The position numbers were made by a program, and so were the translations under genes. Under the pieces are notes generated by a model. That model was not told where the DNA came from, did no database searches, and worked only from the letters and a program-made list of their open reading frames with translations. Shown one piece after another: positions 1 through 7,265 of a stretch of DNA of 36,230 bases. This DNA comes from Streptomyces sp. ISL-1 (GTDB lineage: Bacteria > Actinomycetota > Actinomycetes > Streptomycetales > Streptomycetaceae): NCBI RefSeq assembly GCF_018614585.1, contig NZ_JAGGOI010000063.1, positions 1 to 36,230 of the forward strand, in the 5' to 3' direction. The stretch's first letter is position 1; every line of letters begins with the position of its first letter.

Positions 1-10
1 AAGAAGTCCG

Positions 11-32
11 GCTGGAGTACTAATACTCCAGC
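11..32. promoter_or_regulatory. Perfect inverted repeat, possible operator
   Basis: Two 9-base arms (GCTGGAGTA at 11-19 and TACTCCAGC at 24-32) flank CTAA. A partial third copy of the arm (GGCTGGAGG) lies at 52-60. The size fits a dimeric repressor or MerR-type operator. No adjacent regulator gene is visible because the window begins here. Between this site and the acetyltransferase no convincing gene is seen. The regulatory role is inference. Confidence 0.35.
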
Positions 33-221
33 TGTAGATCGTGATCTTCATGGCTGGAGGGTCGCTTCTGTCGAGGGCGGCGTCAGGAGCGACAGGAGCG
101 GGTTCCCGACCGCCCTCTTCGACGCCCCACACGGGCTGTGATCCTCGCCTCACTCGCCACCGCTTTCCAGCCGACTGGTAGATGGTGATCTTTGGATCCA
201 CCCGTATTTGGAGGGCGCTCC

Positions 222-662
222 GTGATCAGTATCGGCAAGGTCCTGCCGTCCGACAGGGATGCGTGGGAGGCCCTGTTCCGCGCGTACATCGACTTCTATC
301 AGCGAGTCGAGCCGCCCGAGATGTACGACTGGGCATGGCTCGAATTCCAGGCGGACACACGTCTGCACGCCCTCGGGGCGAGGTTGGATGGCAGGCTCGT
401 CGGCATCACGCACTTCCTCGTCCACCCCAACACGTCGGGCCCAGACCTCTGCTTTCTGCAGGACCTCTTCACTGCGCCGGACGTGCGCGGCAAGGGCGCG
501 GCTCGCGCGCTGATCGCTGCTGTGTCCGACTGGGCCCAGGCTCGCGGCTGCTGCCGTGTGTACTGGAACACCCACGCGTCCAACAGCACTGCGCGGCATC
601 TCTACGACAAGGTGGCGGAGAACCGTGGTTTCATCCGATATCAGATCGAACTGTCACCCTAA
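222..662 (+). CDS. GNAT-family N-acetyltransferase
   Basis: A 146-residue protein with the GNAT fold pattern. The acetyl-CoA pyrophosphate loop is visible as VRGKGAARAL, preceded by the LFTAPD strand, and the C-terminal part has NSTARHLYDKVAENRGF, typical of the last helix and strand of the family. It should transfer an acetyl group from acetyl-CoA to an amine; the substrate cannot be told from sequence. I chose GTG 222 because GGAGGG (210-215) sits 6 bases upstream; a longer reading to TTG 192 has no ribosome site. It stands alone, followed by a decayed transposase, so it may be part of an accessory insertion. Cytoplasmic, no signal peptide. Confidence 0.85.
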   Translation: MISIGKVLPSDRDAWEALFRAYIDFYQRVEPPEMYDWAWLEFQADTRLHALGARLDGRLVGITHFLVHPNTSGPDLCFLQDLFTAPDVRGKGAARALIAAVSDWAQARGCCRVYWNTHASNSTARHLYDKVAENRGFIRYQIELSP

Positions 663-769
663 TACTTGAGTCGCAGCTCGTGATCTCGCTGGCGAGGCCA
701 TATGCGGTGGGGGAACAGGTGCGGCCCCACCGTTGATCATCGTGAGTTATGTGGACCAACGATGAGACG

Positions 770-1344
770 GTGGCCGCAGGTCACAGCATAGATCCCGCCC
801 GCTGGCGGGATGCGTTCGAAGGGCTGATGGGCCGGATAGCGGGCCGGTTCGCGCGGGTCGAACCCCGGCACCGATCCCGGGCCTGGACACCGGCAGTTGC
901 TGATCCGCCGCAACCGACACACCGGCGAACTCGCCTACTACCGCTGCTACTCACCCGGGTGGTACGGCTGGGCATGCTGGTCAAGGTCGCCGGGTCAAGG
1001 TGGCGGGTGGAGGAGACCTTCCAGGCAGAGAAGGGCCTGGCCGGACTTGACGAGCATCAGGTCCGCCGCTTCGCGTCCTGGACCCGCTGGGCCACCCTGG
1101 CGATGCTCGCTCACGCCTTCCTCAGCGTCGTCCGCGCCGACGAACATACCCGCCGTCCCGCTCCGGACGATCTGATCCCGCTGTCCTGCAACGAGATCCA
1201 GCGCCTGTTCATCACCCTCGTTGTCCAGCCCGTCCACGTGTGGCCCACCGACGGAGGTGGTCCGCCTGGCGACGCCGTCACCACATTACCGGCGGCAAGC
1301 CGCAACCCAGCCATGAAGATCGAGTCTGCCGCACGATTGGGTGA
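770..1344 (+). pseudogene. Decayed IS701-type transposase remnant
   Basis: Fragments of one IS701-family (DDE) transposase appear in three frames. The N-terminal part (WRDAFEGLMGRIAGRFARVEP) reads from about 770 to 880. It then joins directly to the C-terminal part LLIRRNRHTGELAYYRCYSP (about 898-957, another frame), so the central catalytic region is deleted. RWRVEETFQAEKGLAGLDEH to IQRLFITLV (about 1004-1225) is back in the first frame. The tail WSAWRRRHH to SHEDRVCRTIG, ending at TGA 1342-1344, needs a third frame. Family membership is from recalled IS701 protein patterns. With an internal deletion and at least two frameshifts it cannot make a transposase. Intact element ends could not be identified. 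Confidence 0.8.
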
Positions 1345-1364
1345 CATCTTGACCTGTCACCCAA
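1337..1364. repeat. 10-base inverted repeat at the end of the IS remnant
   Basis: TTGGGTGACA (1337-1346) and TGTCACCCAA (1355-1364) are perfect inverted copies separated by 8 bases. The left arm covers the last codons and stop of the transposase remnant. It could be an operator for the monooxygenase downstream, a hairpin terminator for the transposase, or an IS subterminal structure; the sequence does not decide. Confidence 0.45.
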
Positions 1365-1396
1365 ACCTGCAGCAGACCCCCGCGCTCCAGCGTCGC

Positions 1397-1425
1397 TTGA
1401 CGAAGCCACCCGCAGTGGGTTGCAT
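1397..1425 (+). promoter_or_regulatory. Possible promoter of the flavin monooxygenase
   Basis: TTGACG (1397-1402) and TTGCAT (1420-1425) are 17 bases apart. A TACGAT hexamer at 1425-1430 is an alternative -10 but badly spaced. The site lies about 70 bases before the GTG start. The assignment rests on hexamer resemblance only. Confidence 0.35.
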
Positions 1426-1497
1426 ACGATGCGTGATCGTGCACCGGGCTCCACTTGCTATCTTTCGTTCCATCAGCAAGCCAGAAGGAGCCGTGCC

Positions 1498-3093
1498 GTG
1501 GACCCGGTGATCATCGTGGGCGCGGGGCCTGTCGGGCTCGCGCTCTCGCTGGCACTTGCGCAACAAGGCGTCCCCTCGGTCGTACTCGATGAAGGCGCGG
1601 GCAACGACGAGCAGCGTCCCGCCCGTACGGTCGTGCTGCGGCCCGATACGGCAGCCATGGTGGAACGGCTCGGCTGCGTCACTGTCTGTGACGAAGGTTC
1701 CCGCTGGGCCGGCTGGCGTTCGATGCGGCGCCGGCAGGACGTACGGCAGCTTGCCCTCGGCGACGACGGCGCATCCGCGCCGCTGCACATCCCTCAGCAC
1801 GCCCTCGCGCGCGGACTGCGGTCCGCCGTCGCTTCGCAGCGGCTGGTACGGATCGTCACCGAGAGTCGCGTCGACTCGCTCGAGCAGGACGCGACCGGGA
1901 TCACCGTGCACACCCGGGAGCCCGGAGCGACCTGGTGGCGCGGCAGTCATCTGGTCGGCTGCGACGGGGCCAGGTCGACGGTCCGCAAGCTCCTCGGCAT
2001 CGGCTTCCCGGGCCGTACGGCTGTGGAACGGCATGCCGTCGCCGCCCTGCGCACCGAACTCCCCTGGCCCGACGAGGCGTTGCTGCACCGCCAGCCGCCC
2101 TGGCGCACCGGCGGCGACGAGGTCACGGCCCGGCCGCTGCCGGACGACGTCTGGCGGCTGGACTGGCTGCTGCCGTCCCGCGGCGAACTGGTCACCCCCG
2201 ACGCCCTGGTGGCGCGCGTCCGGGACACCCTGGCCGGCTGGTGCGGTGAGACACCCCCGTACGAGCTCCTCGACACCGGCGTCTACACGCTGCATCACCG
2301 GCTCGCGCGGCGCTGGCGCGTGGACCGGGCCTTCCTCGCGGGCGACGCCGCGCATCTGCTCGGGGCGCTGGGCACCCAGGGGCTCGACGAAGGGCTGCGA
2401 GACGCCGACAACCTCGCGTGGAAGCTGGCGCACAGCTGGCACCACGGCGTGTCCGAGCCGCTGCTCGACAGCTATCAGGCGGAGCGGCGGGCCGCTGTCG
2501 CCTCGCGGCTGCGCGCCGCCGACCAGTCGCTGCCGATACTGCGGGGTGGCAGCGCGCTGCGTACCTATCTTCCGGGTGCCTCGCGCGGGCACGACACTCT
2601 GCTCACCGACGGCCATCTGGGGCACGGCCCGCTGGGCGCGCCCCCCGTTTACACGCACTCCCCCCTCGCACCCGAATACGCCCCTTCGCAGACTTTCGTG
2701 GGCACGGAGGCAGGGGCTCCGGTCGCGGATGTGCGGGTGACCGCGCCGGACGGCGCCAGCGCGCGACTGCGGGACCGGCTGGGGCGGGGGCAGCTGCTGG
2801 TGGTACTGGTCGCGCCGGGTACGGGGGTGTGGGACCGGCGGCACTGGGTGAGCGCGGGGGTGATGCCGCGGCTGGCCGCTGCGGTCACCGCGCTGCCGGT
2901 GCGGGCGGAGCTGCTGGTGACGGAGAGCTACCCAGGCGCTTCGGCGCACACCGTGCTGCTGGTGCGGCCCGACGGGCACCTGGTCGCCTCCTTCGCGGGG
3001 GTGCGGCCCGCGGAGCTGTACTCGGCGGCGGACGCGGCGCGCGGCGGTGCTCCGTCAGCGGCGCGCAGTGACCGTACTGCGGACATCAATTGA
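1498..3093 (+). CDS. FAD-dependent aromatic monooxygenase (class A, MhpA-like)
   Basis: A 531-residue flavoprotein hydroxylase. The Rossmann motif GAGPVG is at residues 8-13, the DG motif appears as GCDGARSTVRKLLG, and the second FAD motif as FLAGDAAHLLGALGTQGLDE followed by GLRDADNLAWKL. Class A enzymes use NAD(P)H and oxygen to hydroxylate phenolic substrates. The usual Pro after GDAAH is replaced here (LLGALG). About 120 C-terminal residues resemble the thioredoxin-like tail of the phenol hydroxylase/MhpA group. GTG 1498 is preceded by AGGAG (1486-1490) at 7 bases, so I prefer it over the longer frame from 1420. The substrate is unknown. The -35 box of the next transcription unit overlaps its stop codon. 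Confidence 0.85.
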   Translation: MDPVIIVGAGPVGLALSLALAQQGVPSVVLDEGAGNDEQRPARTVVLRPDTAAMVERLGCVTVCDEGSRWAGWRSMRRRQDVRQLALGDDGASAPLHIPQHALARGLRSAVASQRLVRIVTESRVDSLEQDATGITVHTREPGATWWRGSHLVGCDGARSTVRKLLGIGFPGRTAVERHAVAALRTELPWPDEALLHRQPPWRTGGDEVTARPLPDDVWRLDWLLPSRGELVTPDALVARVRDTLAGWCGETPPYELLDTGVYTLHHRLARRWRVDRAFLAGDAAHLLGALGTQGLDEGLRDADNLAWKLAHSWHHGVSEPLLDSYQAERRAAVASRLRAADQSLPILRGGSALRTYLPGASRGHDTLLTDGHLGHGPLGAPPVYTHSPLAPEYAPSQTFVGTEAGAPVADVRVTAPDGASARLRDRLGRGQLLVVLVAPGTGVWDRRHWVSAGVMPRLAAAVTALPVRAELLVTESYPGASAHTVLLVRPDGHLVASFAGVRPAELYSAADAARGGAPSAARSDRTADIN

Positions 3094-3118
3094 CCGTCGA
3101 GGGGCCGCATGGTGTACT
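3090..3118 (+). promoter_or_regulatory. Promoter of the cysteine leader/dioxygenase operon
   Basis: TTGACC (3090-3095), 17-base spacer, TGTACT (3113-3118). A start site 7-8 bases after the -10 box would fall at 3125-3126, which is the GTG of the leader peptide, so the transcript is predicted to be leaderless. The -35 hexamer overlaps the stop codon of the monooxygenase. Seen directly: hexamers and spacing. Inferred: the transcription start. Confidence 0.65.
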
Positions 3119-3125
3119 CCGGAGC

Positions 3126-3212
3126 GTGACCGACACCGATGTGCGCCTGTGGCGGAGGGTCCATATGGACCTCGTCCGCTATCCGGGCTGCGTGTGTCGC
3201 CCGTCCTGCTGA
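3126..3212 (+). CDS. Cysteine-codon leader peptide (28 residues)
   Basis: A short ORF starting GTG with protein beginning MTDTDVRLWRRVHMDL and ending CVCRPSC. Cys is at positions 22, 24 and 28, just before the TGA. Actinobacteria are known to use short, often leaderless, Cys-ending ORFs as cysteine-responsive attenuators upstream of sulfur genes, and Streptomyces genomes carry HMDLVR-type putative leader peptides. Here the next gene is a cysteine dioxygenase. There is no ribosome site (GGAG is one base from the GTG), but the promoter places the transcript start at the GTG. The last codons can pair with the dioxygenase ribosome site. It is probably a sensor whose act of translation matters rather than a functional protein. 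Confidence 0.75.
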   Translation: MTDTDVRLWRRVHMDLVRYPGCVCRPSC

Positions 3213-3277
3213 ATTCGCCTACACCCCGCGCCGTGGCCTGATGAGCCCGCGCTCCCTACAGCGAACTTCCAGGACGG
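3201..3277 (+). promoter_or_regulatory. Hairpin sequestering the dioxygenase ribosome binding site
   Basis: CCGTCCTG (3201-3208, final leader codons) is the exact complement of CAGGACGG (3270-3277, the ribosome site of the dioxygenase). Pairing continues as GAA 3211-3213 with TTC 3267-3269 and TTCGC 3214-3218 with GCGAA 3261-3265, interrupted by a 2-base and a 1-base bulge: 16 pairs in all. The loop is 3219-3260. A ribosome finishing the leader would cover the left arm; one stalled at the first Cys codon would leave most of it free. Pairing is seen; the switch mechanism is inferred. Confidence 0.6.
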
Positions 3278-3282
3278 TTTCC

Positions 3283-3831
3283 GTGTCCCAGCCTGTCTCC
3301 ACCCCGGTCACTGCTGCCTCTGCGCGTACGGAAGCGTCGGCGCCGACCGCCGCCGAGCTGCTCGATTTCGTGCGGCGCTCCGCCGCCGACAAAGACCTCA
3401 TCGCCTCACTCCCGCTCGATCCCGAGGGCCGTACGTGGGTACGGCTGGAAGGGCCCGGCGGCAGTGAGGCCTGGCTGATCGCCTGGCCGCCGGGCACGGG
3501 CACCGGGTGGCACGACCACGCCGAGTCGTTCGGCGCGTTCGCCACGGCCGCGGGCGAGTTGAAGGAGTACTCCCTCGCCGCGCGGCTCCCCGCGAGCGGC
3601 TGGAAGACCCTGGAGCTGAACGAAGGGGTCGACCGCGAGCGGCAGTTGGGGGCCGGCCAGTCCCGGTCCTTCGGGAAGCACCATGTGCACGAGGTACTGA
3701 ATGAGTCGGCCGCCGAGCATGCTGTCTCGGTCCATGCGTACTACCCGCCGCTGCCGCTGATCCGGCGCTTCAGCCGGTCCGGCGCGGTGCTCCGTCTTGA
3801 GCAGGTCGAGCGTCCGGAGGACTGGCAGTGA
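3283..3831 (+). CDS. Cysteine dioxygenase type I (cupin)
   Basis: A 182-residue cupin of the cysteine dioxygenase family. Such enzymes oxidise L-cysteine with O2 at a mononuclear iron to cysteine sulfinate, removing excess cysteine. Iron ligands are visible as W-H77-D-H79 in the first cupin motif (GTGTGWHDHAESFGAF) and in the HHVHE cluster (133-137) of the second. GTG 3283 has AGGACGG (3271-3277) five bases upstream. ATG 3241 in frame would add 14 residues but has no ribosome site and lies inside the proposed regulatory hairpin. The first 20 residues are Ala/Thr-rich and probably disordered. It overlaps the next gene by four bases, and a Cys-coding leader peptide precedes it, supporting the cysteine link. 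Confidence 0.88.
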   Translation: MSQPVSTPVTAASARTEASAPTAAELLDFVRRSAADKDLIASLPLDPEGRTWVRLEGPGGSEAWLIAWPPGTGTGWHDHAESFGAFATAAGELKEYSLAARLPASGWKTLELNEGVDRERQLGAGQSRSFGKHHVHEVLNESAAEHAVSVHAYYPPLPLIRRFSRSGAVLRLEQVERPEDWQ

Positions 3832-4214
3832 ACGAGAGGGTGGGGATCGACGAGCTCCTGGAGCGGGTACGGGAGAACCTGGACCGGGTCGAGCCGAAGG
3901 ATGCTTTCGAGGCGGCCGAGGCCGGCGCGCTGCTGGTGGATATCCGGTACGCGGCGCTGCGCGAGCGGGACGGTCTGATTCCGGGTGCGCTGGTCGTGGA
4001 ACGCAACGAGTTGGAGTGGCGACTGGACCCCCAGGGCGGCCACCGTGCGCCGGAGGCGGTCAGCCACGATCTGCGGGTCGTGGTGATCTGCAACGAGGGC
4101 TACGCGTCGTCGCTCGCGGCGGTGTCCCTACGGCAGTTGGGCCTGCACCGCGCGACGGACCTCGTGGGGGGCTTCCAGGCATGGCGAGCGGCGGGACTGC
4201 CGGTGGAGCGGTAG
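3828..4214 (+). CDS. Rhodanese-like sulfurtransferase
   Basis: A 128-residue single-domain rhodanese. The CDC25-like hallmarks are present: LLVDIR (Asp38) in the N-terminal strand, IPGALVVERNELEWRLDP, and the active-site loop VICNEGYASSLAA with Cys88 as the likely persulfide carrier, then DLVGGFQAWRAAGLPV. It would transfer sulfane sulfur to an acceptor such as cyanide or a thiol. Its GTG start overlaps the dioxygenase stop as GTGA, so the two are translationally coupled and probably handle sulfur released from cysteine together. The exact acceptor is unknown. Confidence 0.88.
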   Translation: MNERVGIDELLERVRENLDRVEPKDAFEAAEAGALLVDIRYAALRERDGLIPGALVVERNELEWRLDPQGGHRAPEAVSHDLRVVVICNEGYASSLAAVSLRQLGLHRATDLVGGFQAWRAAGLPVER

Positions 4215-4665
4215 TCCGCGACGCGGGCGGAGGGCGGCGCCGGCGCGGGCTGCCTGGTCACCCTGAGCCCGCGCGGGCGAAGGCCGGCTTGGCCTGGCGA
4301 CGGCGCGTTGGGTGGGCAGGCGCGAGCGGTCGCACCAGGCGGAGTCGTGTCCGCGTGACGGCGGCCTTCTCCACTCAGCGGCGGCGATGTTGAGCGGCAC
4401 GCTGTGGCTGCCGAGAGCGGCACAGCAGCGCGGTCGCTGAACGCGGGGCCGGCTGCTGGCCAACGCGCACGCGGCGGTCGCCCTCGCGGACCGCGACCAT
4501 CTCCCCCAGCGGCGACGTTGAGCGGCACGCGGTTGCGGCCGGAGCGCGGCGGGCCCTGAACGCGGGCGCAGGCGGAGGGCGGCGCGGGCACTGAATGTGA
4601 TGCAGGCGACTGCGCCAAGCAGCCGGGTGCCCACGCACCGCGGGCGGCCGCTGCCCGGGCCCGGG
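4215..4665. other. 451-base GC-rich spacer without a gene, containing imperfect repeats
   Basis: This region lies between the convergent rhodanese and recX genes. No frame in it has a believable start, ribosome site and codon pattern. It contains a 20-base element repeated with one mismatch at 4383-4402 and 4511-4530 (GGCGAYGTTGAGCGGCACGC). CTGAACGCGGG recurs at 4437-4447 and 4556-4566. GCGGAGGGCGGCGC recurs near 4226 and 4571. A GCCCGGGCCCGGGC palindrome (4653-4666) touches the recX stop and could form a hairpin. Confidence 0.6.
4383..4530 (+). repeat. Two direct repeats of 20 bases, 128 bases apart
   Basis: Copies at 4383-4402 and 4511-4530 differ at one base (T/C). Each is followed about 35-55 bases later by CTGAACGCGGG, so the similarity belongs to a longer degenerate unit of roughly 65-130 bases. 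Likely a partial duplication; no function is visible. Confidence 0.6.
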
Positions 4666-5238
4666 CTAGAAGCCACCGTCCTCGGTCAGGTCCTCCGTGT
4701 CCTCGCCCTCTTCCTCAAGCGCTCGCTTGACCACCCTGAGGGCCATGCCCTCGGGGTAGCCCTTCCTGGCTAGCATGCTCGCCAGACGACGCAGGCGCCG
4801 GTCGCGGTCCAGGCCGCGGGTCGAACGGAGTTTGCGTGCGACCAGCTCGCGAGCGGTCTCCTCCTCCTGCTCGGAGTCGAGCTGCCCGACCGCGTCGTCG
4901 ATCAGCGCGGAGTCCACACCCTTCGTGCGCAGTTCCCGCGCGAGCGCCCGCCGGGCGAGGCCCCGGCCGTGGTGCCGGGACTCCACCCATGCGTCCGCGA
5001 AGGCCGCGTCGTTGATCAGCCCCACGTCCTCGAAGCGGGAGAGAACCTCCTCGGCCACCTCCGAGGGGATCTCACGCTTGTGCAGCGCGTCCGCGAGCTG
5101 CTTGCGGGTGCGCGGTGTCCCGGTGAGCAGCCGCAGGCAGATCGCCCGTGCCCGCTCAGCAGGATCTTGGGGCGACAGCTCCTTCTCGGCCCTCGACGAG
5201 TCGGCGCTGTCGCCCGGCCATTCGGTTCGCCGGGCCAT
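4666..5238 (-). CDS. recX: RecX, regulator of RecA
   Basis: A 190-residue protein that matches RecX: tandem three-helix repeats such as ARAICLRLLTGTPRTRKQLA, RFEDVGLINDAAFADAWVESR and GLARRALARELRTKGV. RecX binds RecA filaments and limits their extension and ATPase. It starts at ATG 5238, three bases after the recA stop, so it is the second gene of the recA operon and depends on recA transcription. The first 25 residues and the C-terminal 15 are acidic and likely disordered, a common actinobacterial extension. The family and context agree, so confidence is high. Confidence 0.95.
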   Translation of the reverse strand: MARRTEWPGDSADSSRAEKELSPQDPAERARAICLRLLTGTPRTRKQLADALHKREIPSEVAEEVLSRFEDVGLINDAAFADAWVESRHHGRGLARRALARELRTKGVDSALIDDAVGQLDSEQEEETARELVARKLRSTRGLDRDRRLRRLASMLARKGYPEGMALRVVKRALEEEGEDTEDLTEDGGF

Positions 5239-5241
5239 TCG

Positions 5242-6369
<1,128 letters not shown>

Positions 6370-6412
6370 GGGTTCCACCCGATTTGCTTGAGTCGATCGC
6401 TTCACGTCAAAG

Positions 6413-6435
6413 ACGCTAACCCCTGCCACTGACAA
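6413..6435 (-). promoter_or_regulatory. PafBC-type (RecA-NDp) DNA-damage promoter of recA
   Basis: On the minus strand TTGTCAGTG (6435-6427), an 8-base spacer and TAGCGT (6418-6413) match fully the mycobacterial RecA-independent damage promoter TTGTCRGTG-N8-TANNNT, known to depend on PafBC. The predicted start is around 6406, leaving a leader of about 37 bases before the recA ATG. Confidence 0.75.
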
Positions 6436-6494
6436 TGGGCCCCGGCGTCCTTCCAGCCTGTGGATAACTCCTGGAAACCGAGGGCCGGAATCCA

Positions 6495-6524
6495 ATGAGA
6501 ATGGATGTTCGATTTTGGTGTCAA
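6495..6524 (-). promoter_or_regulatory. SOS-controlled recA promoter with LexA-like box
   Basis: On the minus strand TTGACA (6524-6519) is followed after 17-18 bases by TTCTCA/TCTCAT. Between them lies GAACATCCATTC (6510-6499), one base off the actinobacterial SOS box GAAC-N4-GTTC. A repressor bound there would block the promoter. A similar element is known upstream of recA in other streptomycetes. Confidence 0.7.
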
Positions 6525-6565
6525 GCGCACCTCTCAGCCCGGCTCGACGGGCCCCAGGTAACGGT

Positions 6566-6595
6566 TTGACCCGCACACTTCAAGCCACATAGGTT
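6566..6595 (+). promoter_or_regulatory. Promoter of the DUF805 gene
   Basis: TTGACC (6566-6571), 18-base spacer, TAGGTT (6590-6595) form a housekeeping-type promoter. The predicted start near 6602 gives a leader of about 49 bases to the GTG at 6651. It is divergent from the recA promoters. Confidence 0.55.
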
Positions 6596-6650
6596 CTGCT
6601 CGGCCGGTCCATAAGGACGGGCCCCATTCGCGATCCTTTGGGGGGACGCA

Positions 6651-7007
6651 GTGCACTGGTACCTGGATGTACTCAAGAAATATGCGGTGTTCAGCGGGCG
6701 GGCGCGCCGCCAGGAGTACTGGATGTTCGCCCTGATCAGCACCGTCATCAGCATCGCGCTGACGATCATCGACAATGTCGCCGGCACGAGCCCCATCCTC
6801 GGGGCTGTGTACAGCCTCGTCGTGCTCCTTCCCGGCATCGGCGTCAGCATCCGCCGGCTGCACGACACCGACCGCTCGGGCTGGTGGCTGCTCATCTCGC
6901 TGGTCCCGTTCGTCGGCGTGATCATCCTGATCGTCTTCCTTGCCAGTGAGGGCAAGTCGCACGAGAACAGCCACGGCCCGAACCCCAAGCTGGTTCCGGC
7001 TCACTGA
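6651..7007 (+). CDS. DUF805 family inner-membrane protein
   Basis: A 118-residue protein with the DUF805 signature: WYLDVLKKYAVFSGRARRQEYW at the N-terminus, then three or four hydrophobic segments (about 26-44, 49-65, 75-100) and the conserved RRLHDTDRSGWW between the last ones. It ends GPNPKLVPAH. The family is widespread and of unknown biochemical role. GTG 6651 follows a GGGGGG ribosome site (6641-6646). It is monocistronic, with its own promoter and a strong hairpin downstream. Confidence 0.9.
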   Translation: MHWYLDVLKKYAVFSGRARRQEYWMFALISTVISIALTIIDNVAGTSPILGAVYSLVVLLPGIGVSIRRLHDTDRSGWWLLISLVPFVGVIILIVFLASEGKSHENSHGPNPKLVPAH

Positions 7008-7068
7008 CCCTCGTACGTCGCCGAAGGGAACCACTTCCTCGACGACTGACGGGCAGGCCGTGTGCTCC

Positions 7069-7107
7069 GAGCGCTGTAGTCGACAAGTCCCGTCGACTAC
7101 AGCGCTC
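7069..7107. terminator. 16-base-pair hairpin, probable bidirectional terminator
   Basis: GAGCGCTGTAGTCGAC (7069-7084) pairs perfectly with 7092-7107 around a 7-base loop. It lies between the converging DUF805 and AI-2E genes and has no T-run, as is common in Streptomyces. Confidence 0.7.
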
Positions 7108-7133
7108 CGTCGTTCCTGCCCGTCGTTCCTGCC
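7108..7133 (+). repeat. Tandem duplication of 13 bases
   Basis: CGTCGTTCCTGCC occurs twice in direct contact (7108-7120, 7121-7133), immediately after the hairpin. It looks like replication slippage. The rest of the 7134-7265 spacer has no supported gene. Confidence 0.7.
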
Positions 7134-7265
7134 CCGGTGTCGCCGCCGTGACCCTGCAGACCTGGGCCGTCCACCACCCGCTGAGCTCCTTCGACGGCCC
7201 GCCGGTAATCGCCTTCGCGCGCCCGCGCTCTACGGCGTCGCGGAATGCCTCTGACGCCGGCGGCG

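Noticed and set aside
50..181. 43-codon frame just after the left palindrome
   Set aside because: Codon use is unlike the neighbours (many A/T third positions) and no protein family is suggested.
6370..6576. N-terminal extension of recA in the same frame
   Set aside because: The extension contains two promoter motifs and an SOS box, and recognised RecA sequence begins at ATG 6369 with a ribosome site.
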